Part shown: positions 34,736 through 42,699 of the stretch, piece after piece
Layout of the letters: each line of letters begins with the position of its first letter
How positions within the stretch are numbered: the stretch's first letter is position 1
Origin: Stigmatella aurantiaca DW4/3-1
GTDB lineage: Bacteria; Myxococcota; Myxococcia; Myxococcales; Myxococcaceae
Assembly (NCBI RefSeq): GCF_000165485.1
Contig: NC_014623.1
Coordinates: 4,545,501 to 4,609,500, forward strand
Direction: 5' to 3'
DNA length: 64,000 nt
The notes under the pieces: generated by a model
Seen by the model: the letters and a program-made list of their open reading frames with translations, nothing else
Databases searched by the model: none
Told to the model about the DNA's origin: nothing
Program-made: the position numbers and the translations under genes

Positions 34736-34829
34736 CCCGCCCTGCAGTCTAACCCGAGCCGCCCGCTTGCTGGGACTAACGTCCTCACAGCGGGGCGCTG
34801 ACGCCTCCTCGGTGCCCGAGCAGCGAAGC

Positions 34830-35147
34830 TCAGGCGAGGAGTTCTTCGGGGGTGTAGTAAGCGCGAGGCGAAGCGCCGGTGCTGACCCCGAAATACCGGA
34901 ACATGCGCTCGTGGTGGCCGGCCAACCCGCGCAGTTGCACCTTGCGCGCCGTCAGCTCCCCGGTGAGCACCCCCACCGCGGTGTCCTTGAATTCACGCAA
35001 GTGCGTGAAGTCCAGCACCACTTCGCGTGAACCCAGCTCTTCGAGGGAATGGCGCAGCTGCGCCGCCGTCCGCCAATCCAGCGTCCCCTCCAAGCGGAGG
35101 GTGACGCGCCCGGACAATTCCTCTTGGTGGATCTGCAACCCCGCCAT
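34830..35147 (-). CDS. STAS-domain protein, anti-sigma-antagonist-like
   Basis: 105 residues with the STAS fold pattern: VTLRLEGTLDWRTAAQLRHSL, then VVLDFTHLREFKDTAVGVL. In SpoIIAA-type antagonists the second block has a phosphorylated Ser; here the position reads DTAVG, with Thr, so phosphorylation control may persist or be altered. The C-terminal part (HHERMFRYFGV) is longer on the helix side. ATG 35147 has GGAGAG seven bases upstream; codons before it are not protein-like. No anti-sigma kinase is nearby. Confidence 0.75.
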   Translation of the reverse strand: MAGLQIHQEELSGRVTLRLEGTLDWRTAAQLRHSLEELGSREVVLDFTHLREFKDTAVGVLTGELTARKVQLRGLAGHHERMFRYFGVSTGASPRAYYTPEELLA

Positions 35148-35374
35148 GATGCGCTCTCCCTTTAAGCCGTAGCGATGTACGGCGCCCTGAATCCACAACG
35201 GGCACGGCGCCTGAAGCATTTTCCTGGCCGACGGAGGCCCAGAAACCTCCGGAAATCCAGAGGGATGCACCGTACGACGGGAACAATGTGCGCAAATCGG
35301 AAGACTTTTCAGTCCCCCCCCAGGGAAAAGCGTCTGAGTGTCCATTACCGAGCGGACGGGCTGTCACACAGCCA

Positions 35375-36112
35375 TCAGCTCTTGCTGCCTTCCGTCTGCT
35401 GCTGAGCACGCAGGGTGAGTTCACGCTCCTGCTGCGCCTTGAGCTTGCGGAACTCGCCCACGACCTTGGCGGGGTAGCCGGCCATGAACTTCTTGCGCAC
35501 CTCGTGTTTGGAGAGGATGCGCCGGGCCAGCCCCGGCCCCGCGTTGTAGGCCACCAGGGCCTGCTCCACCGTGCCGAAGCGCTGGATGAGGTCCGCCAGG
35601 TAGGCGGTGCCCAGCTCGATGTTCGTCTCGGCGTCGAAGAGGTTGGTGGAGCGCCCCAGCCGGTAGCCCGCCTTGTCCGCCAGATAGGTGCCCGTGCCCG
35701 GCATCACCTGCATCAGCCCCATGGCCCCCACACCGGACACCGCATAGTTGTTAAAGGAACTCTCGCAGCGGATCAGCGCGACGACGAGCATCGGATCGAT
35801 GCCGTTGCGCTCGGCCTCGCGAACGATGGCCACCGCCACCCGCCGCTGCTGCCGAAGCGGCAGGCCCGAGGCCTTCACCGCCTCCGCCACCCCCAGCCGC
35901 GATGCCTCCACATAGAGGACCTCGTCCTGATAGTCCTTCAGGCGCGCCTCGGCCTCCCGGAGCGCGTTCTCACGCTCGGCGAGTTGAACGCGCAGCGCCG
36001 CGACCTCGGGCTTCTCGCCCACCGCGCTGTCGGGCAACCTGGAAGGAAAGCCTGGCACTGCCAATCCCGCCAGAATCGACGCCGCCGCCACCGTCACCGT
36101 CCACCGTTGCAT
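35375..36112 (-). CDS. Membrane-linked lytic transglycosylase, SLT domain
   Basis: 245 residues. An N-terminal hydrophobic segment (MQRWTVTVAAASILAGLAVP) is a signal peptide or anchor, then a charged coiled-coil-like helix (about 30-65) leads to the SLT domain. The catalytic Glu lies in ALIRCESSFNN, followed by GAMGLMQVMPGTG and AYNAGPGLARR. It would cut peptidoglycan glycan strands. ATG 36112 has GAGGAG eight bases upstream; the longer frame adds 48 codons of random-looking Arg-rich sequence. It is the second lytic transglycosylase of the window and much shorter than the one at 7907. Confidence 0.85.
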   Translation of the reverse strand: MQRWTVTVAAASILAGLAVPGFPSRLPDSAVGEKPEVAALRVQLAERENALREAEARLKDYQDEVLYVEASRLGVAEAVKASGLPLRQQRRVAVAIVREAERNGIDPMLVVALIRCESSFNNYAVSGVGAMGLMQVMPGTGTYLADKAGYRLGRSTNLFDAETNIELGTAYLADLIQRFGTVEQALVAYNAGPGLARRILSKHEVRKKFMAGYPAKVVGEFRKLKAQQERELTLRAQQQTEGSKS

Positions 36113-36406
36113 CGCCCAGCTCCTCACGGCGCACCGAACGGTCGCGCCTCGGCAATCCTGCCTGGGCCGTAGCACCCGGCGTGCCAACAGACGAGCGTCC
36201 CCCTTATCATTAAGATCTCTTGAATCCGCGCACCTCCCTGGAGGGCGGTGGGGCAACGTGGGTCAGCAAAAATGCCCGTCCGAGGAAGAGATTTGCCCAG
36301 CAAGGGCTGTCGAAAGCACTGATCACTCCCTTGGCCGCCTGGGGTTGCCGCCAGGAGCGAGGCTCCCTAGTTTCGCCCACGGTTGTGATGCCAGGAGGGG
36401 GCGGGC
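36113..36406. other. Intergenic, no gene seen
   Basis: About 290 bases between divergent genes. It contains an AT-rich patch at 36205-36225 on the transglycosylase side (TTAATGATAAG on its strand), which might be a -10 region, but no convincing -35 partner. No repeat or RNA gene was recognised. Confidence 0.4.
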
Positions 36407-36562
36407 GTGTTCTGGACGATGAGCATCATCCTGTTCGTGTTGTGGAGTGTGGGGATGGTGACGGGCTCCACCGAAGGTCTCTGGGTTCACTTGCTGCTGC
36501 TCTTCGCGGTGGTGACACTCATCCTCGCGGTGGCCCGTCAGGGGCGGCGGATGGTGGTGTGA
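36407..36562 (+). CDS. DUF5670/Lmo0937-like small membrane protein
   Basis: 51 residues from GTG 36407 with a strong AGGAGG site about eight bases upstream. The sequence (VFWTMSIILFVLWSVGMV...GLWVHLLLLFAVVTLIL) has two membrane helices joined by a short Gly-containing turn, the pattern of the Lmo0937/DUF5670 family of small inner-membrane proteins. These are widespread, often stress-linked, and of unknown function. The gene is too short for most ORF cut-offs. Its stop shares one base with the start of the zinc-ribbon gene, so the two are coupled. Confidence 0.75.
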   Translation: MFWTMSIILFVLWSVGMVTGSTEGLWVHLLLLFAVVTLILAVARQGRRMVV

Positions 36563-37119
36563 TGACGCCGGAGGCGCGGATGGAAGTGGGGTTGCCACGG
36601 GATCCTTCCGGCTTCGTGCGGCGGCAGTGCCCGCACTGCCAGCGTACCTTCAAGACACTTCCAAGTCCCTTCGACGCACGGGTCTTGCAGCGCCGATTGG
36701 CGTCGATCTTCCCCTTCGAAAACGTGGACGAGGGTTTCGAGCCGGTGCCTTCCTGGCACTGCTTGTATTGTGGCCACCACGCCGATGGGGACGAGTGGCT
36801 GGCCCGGGACCACTGCGATTACCTGGAGGCGCTCGCGCGGGGGTGGGCCAACCACGTGCGCTACGAGCAGCTCTCCCACGTGTCGCGCACGCTCTCCCAG
36901 AACCCGCGGCCCACCTTCGTCGCGGTGGCGCCGGATGCGCTGCCCGAAGGGCCCGGCGCGGACCCGGAAGATCTGCGCCTCGTACCCATGGTGTGCTGCG
37001 GCGAGGACGTCAAGTCTCAGTGGGACTGGGATGGCCCCTTCTACTGCCCGCGCTGCGGGACGCGTCACGGGGAGCCGCACGGCCGCCACCAGATGCAGCT
37101 CGAGTTCATCCAAGAGTAG
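36562..37119 (+). CDS. Zinc-ribbon protein of unknown function
   Basis: 185 residues, soluble. Zinc-binding motifs: CPHCQRTF near residue 23, CLYCGHHADGDEW near 67, CCGEDVKSQW near 150 and CPRCGTRHG near 163, so two CxxC ribbons per half. It could bind nucleic acid or protein. No catalytic motif is seen. The start codon at 36562 overlaps the preceding small membrane gene by one base. HupE-like gene follows 39 bases downstream. Confidence 0.7.
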   Translation: MTPEARMEVGLPRDPSGFVRRQCPHCQRTFKTLPSPFDARVLQRRLASIFPFENVDEGFEPVPSWHCLYCGHHADGDEWLARDHCDYLEALARGWANHVRYEQLSHVSRTLSQNPRPTFVAVAPDALPEGPGADPEDLRLVPMVCCGEDVKSQWDWDGPFYCPRCGTRHGEPHGRHQMQLEFIQE

Positions 37120-37158
37120 ACGCGGGCCGGGGGCCGGCGGCAGGCTGTCCGCCAGCCC

Positions 37159-38223
37159 ATGCGGACAGAACGACTCGCGGCCCTGCTGCTCCTGCTGTGG
37201 GGCGCGGGCGCGGCCCTCGCGCACGACGCGGACCTGATTTTTGCCCAGACCGAGCGCTCCCAGCGGGGGGCACCCGAAGTCCATGCGCGGCTGACAATGA
37301 CAGTCAATACGCTGTCATTGTTGCTTTCCAACGGTGCTGACGCCCAAGGGACTCTTTCTCAGAAAGACCTGGATGCGAGGCATTCAGCGCTCGCGGTGAG
37401 TGTTTGGGATGTGTCACCACTGCGCGCGAGGGACGGTCCGTGTGTGCGGCTTGGACAGACGGCCCGGCGGCTCGAAACGTCCGTGGAGCTGACCGCCACC
37501 TTCCATTGCCCGCCCGGCCCGTTGTGGCAGACGTTTGGGATGCTGTCTGTCCTTCCCCCTGAGTACCAGGTGGTCCTGAGCCCTCCCAGGGGGGGACAGG
37601 GGGCCGCCCGCACCGTGGATGCCCGCCAGCCCCAGGTGGTGCTGTCCGAGGAAGGGGATGTGCCCCAGCGCGTGCCAGGCCTGGCGGGCTGGGTGCGCCT
37701 GGGCATGAAGCACATCTTCGAGGGGGCGGATCACCTCGCCTTCCTGGCCGCGTTGCTGCTCGTGGGCGGCACGCTCAAGCAGGTGATCGGCCTGGTGACC
37801 TCCTTCACGGTGGCCCATTCCCTCACGCTGGTGGCCACGACGCTGGGCGTCATTCCCCTGGATGCGACGCGTGCCCGCTGGGCCGAGGCGGCCATTGCCA
37901 TCTCAATCATCTATGTGGCGGCGGAGAACCTCCTCGTGCGCCCTCCCCGGTACCGCCCCTTCCTCACTTTTCTGTTCGGGCTGGTGCATGGCCTTGGCTT
38001 TGCCAGCGTGCTGGCGGGCCACGGATTGGGCAAGCCCGGGGGAGAAGAACTGTTAGGCTTCAACTTTGGCGTGGAGCTGGGACAAGCGCTTGTTGTCTTG
38101 CCTGTTTTGCCGTTTATGCGGCTGATTCAGCGTCGGCCTTCCGTTCATCGGAAGATAGTCGTACTGCTCTCTGGTGCTGTTTTGTTCATGGGCATAAACT
38201 GGTTGATCAAGCGGGTCGGTTGA
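37159..38223 (+). CDS. HupE/UreJ-like membrane protein
   Basis: 354 residues with a signal peptide (RLAALLLLLWGAGAALAH). A soluble beta-rich part (25-175) is followed by six or more hydrophobic segments from 180 on. The family motif GMKHIFEGADHLAFLAALLL and later GLVHGLGFASVL match the HupE/UreJ_2 group, whose members are linked to nickel handling or are of unknown role. The conserved His/Asp residues in HIFEGADH may bind metal. There is no hydrogenase or urease gene in the window, so the substrate is open. It overlaps no neighbour. Confidence 0.82.
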   Translation: MRTERLAALLLLLWGAGAALAHDADLIFAQTERSQRGAPEVHARLTMTVNTLSLLLSNGADAQGTLSQKDLDARHSALAVSVWDVSPLRARDGPCVRLGQTARRLETSVELTATFHCPPGPLWQTFGMLSVLPPEYQVVLSPPRGGQGAARTVDARQPQVVLSEEGDVPQRVPGLAGWVRLGMKHIFEGADHLAFLAALLLVGGTLKQVIGLVTSFTVAHSLTLVATTLGVIPLDATRARWAEAAIAISIIYVAAENLLVRPPRYRPFLTFLFGLVHGLGFASVLAGHGLGKPGGEELLGFNFGVELGQALVVLPVLPFMRLIQRRPSVHRKIVVLLSGAVLFMGINWLIKRVG

Positions 38224-38277
38224 ATACTCAGGAACCCGTCCTTAATTTGCCGCCGACGGTGGGGAAAGGGGTCGCTG

Positions 38278-38736
38278 ATGGGGGCGAGACACTCTCGCTT
38301 GGCCGCGGCACTGGCCGCAGCCTGGGAAGCAGAAGTCATCTCAGCACGACGCATGACTGCTTTGGCGGAGCGAGTGCCAGAGCCACGCGCCCGGGCACGC
38401 CTGATGGTCTTGGCGGCGTTCTGCCGTGCGCATGCCTCGCGCCTGCTGGCCCGGCTCGCGGCGTTGGGCCGCGGGCCACTGCCAGTTCCCTCGGAGGACT
38501 TCGAGGTGGGGGAGGACCTGGCCCTGGAGTTGCGTCGCGAAGGCGTCTTTGCCCGCACCGCGGCCACCCGCTACGAGTCCACCGCGGAGATGGCCCGCCA
38601 GCACGCGGATCTGTCCTCCGCGTGGGTGTGCGAGCTCAACCGCACCGAGGAGCAGGACCGCTCCCGGGAACTGTTGGCGCTGGCGGAGGGGACCTTCCCG
38701 GTCCTGGAAGCCATCGCCGCCCCCGCCGAACCGTAG
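38278..38736 (+). CDS. Helical protein of unknown function
   Basis: 152 residues, mostly long alpha helices rich in Ala, Arg and Glu (AALAAAWEAEVISARRMTALAERV; ARLMVLAAFCRAHASRLLARLAAL), perhaps a four-helix bundle. No membrane segment and no recognised motif. A GGGG-rich ribosome site lies about eight bases before ATG 38278. It lies 54 bases after the HupE-like gene and 61 before the coiled-coil gene, on the same strand. Confidence 0.6.
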   Translation: MGARHSRLAAALAAAWEAEVISARRMTALAERVPEPRARARLMVLAAFCRAHASRLLARLAALGRGPLPVPSEDFEVGEDLALELRREGVFARTAATRYESTAEMARQHADLSSAWVCELNRTEEQDRSRELLALAEGTFPVLEAIAAPAEP

Positions 38737-38797
38737 CGCGGCCCCGCCCCGTTTCCCGGGGCTGACATCCCCCACGCCTTGGGCGTAAAACGCGCCC

Positions 38798-39571
38798 ATG
38801 GCGAAGGCGGAGAGCTACAACGATCTCATCTTTCAACTCGGGGATCTCGCGAGAGATCTGCTGGCGGGCAAGCCCAATTGCCCGCGGACCATGGAGCGGG
38901 TGTACCGCGCCGAGGAGGCGCTGGTCGTCCGCCGTGACGCGCTCGCCGCCTGCGAGCAGCAGATGAACGACGAGGAGGCGGCCTACCAGGACTTCCTCGC
39001 CGGGCAAGAGGCGGAGAAGCTCGAGCATCAGGCCGTGGTGAAGAAGTGGAAGCGCGCGGTGGATGCCATCGAGGGCAAGGTCAAGGACATGCGCAAGGCG
39101 CTGTCGGGCAAGCGCGCCGAGGTGCGCTACGCCGCCAAGGGCCTGAAGAAGCTCGAGGCGAAGATCGCCGACATGGAGATGACGCGCCAGGACTCCCAGC
39201 TGATCGACATCGCGCGGCAGAACCTGAAGAAGAACCGGCTCATGCAGATGCGGCTCGTCCGCGAGGTCGAGGCGCTGGAGTACGATCTCAACAACGCCCT
39301 GACCCCCGTCCCGGGCCAGCCGGGCGCCCCGGGCATCCTGGCCCACAAGCGCCTGCTGGAGATGATGGACGAGGCCGAGGAGCGCAAGGAGGCGTACGAG
39401 CAGGCGATGGCGGACATCGACCAGGCGATCGCCCAGAAGGAGCAGGAGGCTCAGGCGGCGGAGGATTACCTGGATCAAGCGCTGTTCCTGCTGGGCGAGG
39501 AGGTGTATGGACAGCGCCTCGCGCACGCGCAGCTCGCGCCGTTCTACCCCAGGCTGGATCGCGCCGAGTGA
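38798..39571 (+). CDS. Coiled-coil protein of unknown function
   Basis: 257 residues with extended heptad-like helices: YRAEEALVVRRDALAACEQQ, AGQEAEKLEHQAVVKKWKRA, KGLKKLEAKIADMEM and MMDEAEERKEAYEQAMADI. A short VPGQPGAPG break lies near residue 172. No signal peptide, membrane segment or enzyme motif. I do not recognise the family. It ends 22 bases before the promoter of rplC and is a separate transcription unit. Confidence 0.65.
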   Translation: MAKAESYNDLIFQLGDLARDLLAGKPNCPRTMERVYRAEEALVVRRDALAACEQQMNDEEAAYQDFLAGQEAEKLEHQAVVKKWKRAVDAIEGKVKDMRKALSGKRAEVRYAAKGLKKLEAKIADMEMTRQDSQLIDIARQNLKKNRLMQMRLVREVEALEYDLNNALTPVPGQPGAPGILAHKRLLEMMDEAEERKEAYEQAMADIDQAIAQKEQEAQAAEDYLDQALFLLGEEVYGQRLAHAQLAPFYPRLDRAE

Positions 39572-39593
39572 GGCCGTGATGCTCCCTCGGTGC

Positions 39594-39621
39594 TTGACGT
39601 GGGAGGCGTGTCTGCTAGATT
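39594..39621 (+). promoter_or_regulatory. Promoter of rplC
   Basis: TTGACG (39594-39599), a 16-base spacer and TAGATT (39616-39621) match the housekeeping consensus well. Transcription would start near 39628, giving an 88-base leader before the GTG of rplC. The leader holds a small hairpin CCCGT...ACGGG. Confidence 0.6.
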
Positions 39622-39715
39622 GCGCCGCTTCCTGCTGCCCGTAGACGTAAAAACGGGCCAAGCATGTGATTTCATTGAGTTTTCTGCGCGGAGACGCGCT
39701 GGCTGTGAGGATGAC

Positions 39716-40387
39716 GTGAAGGGTCTGATTGGCAAGAAGATCGGCATGACCCAGGTGTTCAACGACGAGGGCAACCTCGTTCCGGTGACGGTCGTTGACG
39801 TCAGCACCTGCCAGGTGGTGGGCAAGCGGACGCCTGAGAAGGACCAGTACTCGGCGGTGACGCTGGGCTTCGGAGAGATCCGTGAGAAGGTCCTCAACCA
39901 GGCCCAGCGGGGCTTCTTCAAGAAGAACAGCGCGGCCCTGCGCCGTCACCTGAAGGAGTTCCGGGTGACGCCGGAGGATGCGGCGCAGTTCAACGTGGGC
40001 GACGCCGTGAAGGCGGACCTGTTCACCAAGGGGCAACTGGTGGACGTGACGGGCACCACGAAGGGCCGCGGCTTCTCGGGCGTCATGCGGCGCTGGAGCT
40101 TCAAGGGCTCCCAGACGAAGACCCACGGTACGCACGAGTATCAGCGTCACCCGGGCGCCATCGGTCAGCGTAAGACGCCGGGCCGCACCTACCCGAACAA
40201 GAAGATGCCGGGCCACTACGGTGTGGAGCAGGTGACGACGCAGAACCTGACCGTCGTCGACGTGGACACGGAGAAGGGGCTGCTGCTCATCAAGGGCGCC
40301 GTCCCGGGCCACAACGACGCCATCGTCTACGTGCGGCCGAGCGTGAAGGTCGCGCTGCGCGCCCAGCACAAGGCCTCGCGCGGTTAA
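39716..40387 (+). CDS. rplC: Ribosomal protein L3 (uL3), stand-alone gene
   Basis: 223 residues, full length. LIGKKIGMTQVFNDEGNLVPVTV opens the protein; KGRGFSGVMRRW, GTHEYQRHPGAIGQRKTPGR and NKKMPGHYGVEQVTTQNL are L3 blocks, including the Gln that is methylated in E. coli (GAIGQ). The GTG at 39716 has GAGG six bases upstream. In most bacteria rplC lies in the S10 operon with rplD and rplW. Here it stands alone between its own promoter and terminator, followed by gliding genes. It is either a relocated single gene or an extra copy. Confidence 0.93.
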   Translation: MKGLIGKKIGMTQVFNDEGNLVPVTVVDVSTCQVVGKRTPEKDQYSAVTLGFGEIREKVLNQAQRGFFKKNSAALRRHLKEFRVTPEDAAQFNVGDAVKADLFTKGQLVDVTGTTKGRGFSGVMRRWSFKGSQTKTHGTHEYQRHPGAIGQRKTPGRTYPNKKMPGHYGVEQVTTQNLTVVDVDTEKGLLLIKGAVPGHNDAIVYVRPSVKVALRAQHKASRG

Positions 40388-40405
40388 CCCCCGCCGTCGC
40401 TGATC

Positions 40406-40452
40406 CAACGCCCCGGACTGGAACCCTTCGTTGGGTTCCGGACGGGGCGTTG
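40406..40452 (+). terminator. Terminator of rplC
   Basis: CAACGCCCCG and CGGGGCGTTG pair as a 10-bp outer stem; within it GGAACCC pairs with GGGTTCC around TTCGTT. It begins 19 bases after the rplC stop. A T-rich tail is weak (TTGTCGTGTCC), but the stem is very stable. Confidence 0.75.
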
Positions 40453-40575
40453 TCGTGTCCAGCCCCCGGCGACGCAAACGTTGGCCAGCGGGCGGTGTGA
40501 AAAAAATGCACGGTTCCGGGTGCCATACCGCTTGCCCGGAGGGCCTCCCGTGGGCAGATGGATGCGCCAACGGGG

Positions 40576-40654
40576 GCAAGTGTCGCTGGGACGCTTGCTC
40601 TCCGAGGGGGCGCAGATCCTTTTTGCACACCGCGGTTCAAACCCCTGAACCGCG
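40576..40654 (+). promoter_or_regulatory. Two leader hairpins before the glt operon
   Basis: GCAAGTGTC pairs with GACGCTTGC (40576-40598), and CGCGGTTCA pairs with TGAACCGCG around AACCCC (40631-40654). The second stem ends only a few bases before the GGGA ribosome site of the first gliding gene at 40665. Such structures could regulate translation or mark a processed leader. Confidence 0.45.
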
Positions 40655-40664
40655 CCGGGAATTT

Positions 40665-41486
40665 ATGTCGACCGTTCGTTCGCTTCCGGTCCTCGCCGCG
40701 CTGACCTTGGCCTTGACGGCCTTGAGCGCCGCCGGACAGGAGGAGCAGCTGTTGGAGGAAGCCGTTGTCCGCAACCGGCTCTACCGGCCCGCTGGCAACT
40801 TCGAGCTGTCCCCCAGCGTGGGCGTCTCGTTTCTCACCTATCTGACGGCCCACTACAGCTTCAACGTGGGGCTGGCCTACAACCTCTTTGACACCTTCGC
40901 CCTGGAGGCCCGGGGCGGGTACGCGCTCAGCCGGCACACGGGCTTGGCGCGCTCCATCTCCGAGAGCTTCCTGGACCGGGAGGACAAGAAGGTCACCGAC
41001 GAGCTGGAGGATCTCTGGCGGATGAACCTCCACGGCGTGGTGGGGGTGCGCTGGGCTCCCGTGTACGGAAAGCTGTCCCTGCTGGCGGATGTGCCCGCGC
41101 ACTTCCAGGCGTACCTGTGGGCGGGGGGCGGGGTGGCCTCCCTCAAGCGCGAGTCGCTGATCCAGTGCGGCCAGGTGGTGGACCGGAGCCTGGGCATCTG
41201 CGACGACCGGACGGATCCGCTGGATCGCTCCACGGCGAACGAGCGCTTCTGGGTGAAAGAGAGCCGCGCGGCGCCGGTGGTGAGCGTGGCGGTGGGGTTG
41301 CGCTTCTTCGCCTTCGAGCGGCATGGCGTGAAGCTGGAGATCCGCGACTGGGCCTTCCGGGATGACTACCGCGTGGGGTTGGTGCGGGACGAGTGGGAGG
41401 CGGGCCGCGAGACGGGCGAGCCGGCCTCCAATCCCGGCTTCACGCACTTGGTCCAGTTCGACGTCGGTTACACCTTTCTCTTTTAA
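40665..41486 (+). CDS. gltB: Outer-membrane beta-barrel, GltB-like gliding protein
   Basis: 273 residues. A signal peptide (SLPVLAALTLALTALSAAG) is followed by beta-rich sequence with alternating hydrophobic strands (FELSPSVGVSFLTYL, YSFNVGLAYNLF, FALEARGGYAL) and a terminal aromatic residue (VQFDVGYTFLF), as in outer-membrane barrels. It is the first of three genes whose order (barrel, barrel, TPR) matches the gltB-gltA-gltC part of the M. xanthus gliding locus. The specific A/B label is from gene order only. It would sit in the outer membrane as part of the envelope-spanning gliding complex. Confidence 0.6.
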   Translation: MSTVRSLPVLAALTLALTALSAAGQEEQLLEEAVVRNRLYRPAGNFELSPSVGVSFLTYLTAHYSFNVGLAYNLFDTFALEARGGYALSRHTGLARSISESFLDREDKKVTDELEDLWRMNLHGVVGVRWAPVYGKLSLLADVPAHFQAYLWAGGGVASLKRESLIQCGQVVDRSLGICDDRTDPLDRSTANERFWVKESRAAPVVSVAVGLRFFAFERHGVKLEIRDWAFRDDYRVGLVRDEWEAGRETGEPASNPGFTHLVQFDVGYTFLF

Positions 41487-41491
41487 GGCTT

Positions 41492-42685
41492 ATGCGAACG
41501 ATCCTGTCCTTCGCGCTCCTCGTGTCGACGGTGGCCCGGGCGCAGATGGTGGCCCCTCTGGCCGAGTCCGCGCTCCTGCGCTCCTCCTTGGCGGTGCCCG
41601 CCCAGGTCTCCCAGACACCTCCTTCCTCCGAGACGCCGCCCCCGGCGGCCCCTGGTGCGCCGCCCCGGCATGAGATGGGCTCCAGCGTTCCGGATCAGGA
41701 AACGCCCTCCACGGCGCGGCCGCTCTCCACGAGGGAGGCCGCGCCCGAGGCCCCCGCGCCCGTCACGGACGTCCCCGCGGATGCGCCCACGGTGACGGTG
41801 GATGAGTCGGAGCTGCGCACCACGACGGCCGAGCAGCAGCGGCTGGTGCATGGCGCGCCGCTGTACAACCCGAACGTCGCCGTCCACATCGTCCAGAAGA
41901 AGCGCTTCGCGGACGAGGGCCGGCACGAGTTCTCGCTCTACCCGGTGGCGGTGCAGGTGAACGGCAAGTTCACCAACCACCTGGGCAGCGCGCTCCACTA
42001 CACGTACCACCTGCAGGAGAACTTCGCGCTCCAGGTGACGGGCCAGTACAACTGGCACACCGACGAGAGCGACTTCAACCTGGAGCTGATCGACAAGGTC
42101 CGCGAGCAGGCGCAGGCCGCCTCGTCGCTGCTGTTGCAGTGGGGCGCCCAGGCGGGCGTGGAGGTGACGCCGCTCTACGGCAAGTTCGCCTTCTACGACA
42201 ACACGCTCGCGCAGTTCAGCGTGGTGCTCAGCGGCGGCGCGGGGGTGGGCGGCACCCGGCACCTGATCCGGCCCGAGGTCTCCAACCAGGTGGGGGGCGA
42301 GACGTTCAGCGTCCCCGCGCGCTTTGGGGCCGCGGGCAACAAGTTCCTGGGCTCGGTGGGGGGCGGCTTCCGCCTGCAGATCGGCGACTCATACGCCGTG
42401 CGGCTGGAGGTGAAGGATCTCATCTACACCGCGCGAGTGGACCGCGTGGATGGGTGCAACCTGGCCGACTTCGAGCAGATGGAGGCGGCCCGTGTCTCCA
42501 ATGACCCCTTCGAGGGGCTGCCGCTGAGCAGTGGCTGCAAGTTCCAGAAGTTCGACGGCGTGGATCCCAAGACCCGGAAGAACTACCGCGAGGACATCAT
42601 CCTCGGCAGGGATCTGGTCGAGGAGCCCTCGTCGGATGTCCTCAACAACGTGAGCTTCTACGCCGGGTTCTCGGTGCTCTTCTGA
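41492..42685 (+). CDS. gltA: Outer-membrane beta-barrel, GltA-like gliding protein
   Basis: 397 residues. Signal peptide MRTILSFALLVSTVARA, then about 110 residues of Pro/Ala/Ser-rich linker, then a beta-barrel region from about 135: FSLYPVAVQVNGKFTNHLG, FALQVTGQYNW, VVLSGGAGVGGT, FRLQIGDSYAVRLEVKD and a final SFYAGFSVLF. It lies five bases after the GltB-like stop. Position and fold match GltA in the M. xanthus operon, where GltA, GltB and GltC interact. Two Cys (GCNLADF, SGCKF) may form a disulphide in a loop. Confidence 0.6.
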   Translation: MRTILSFALLVSTVARAQMVAPLAESALLRSSLAVPAQVSQTPPSSETPPPAAPGAPPRHEMGSSVPDQETPSTARPLSTREAAPEAPAPVTDVPADAPTVTVDESELRTTTAEQQRLVHGAPLYNPNVAVHIVQKKRFADEGRHEFSLYPVAVQVNGKFTNHLGSALHYTYHLQENFALQVTGQYNWHTDESDFNLELIDKVREQAQAASSLLLQWGAQAGVEVTPLYGKFAFYDNTLAQFSVVLSGGAGVGGTRHLIRPEVSNQVGGETFSVPARFGAAGNKFLGSVGGGFRLQIGDSYAVRLEVKDLIYTARVDRVDGCNLADFEQMEAARVSNDPFEGLPLSSGCKFQKFDGVDPKTRKNYREDIILGRDLVEEPSSDVLNNVSFYAGFSVLF

Positions 42686-42699
42686 TGGAAACCCACGCC

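Noticed and set aside
34992-35009. TTCACGC/GCGTGAA palindrome with a 4-base loop
   Set aside because: It lies inside the STAS coding sequence and is explained by the codons for FTHLREF.
38636-40630. A 664-codon open frame on the minus strand opposite the coiled-coil gene and rplC
   Set aside because: rplC and the coiled-coil protein on the plus strand explain the region; the antisense frame has no motif.
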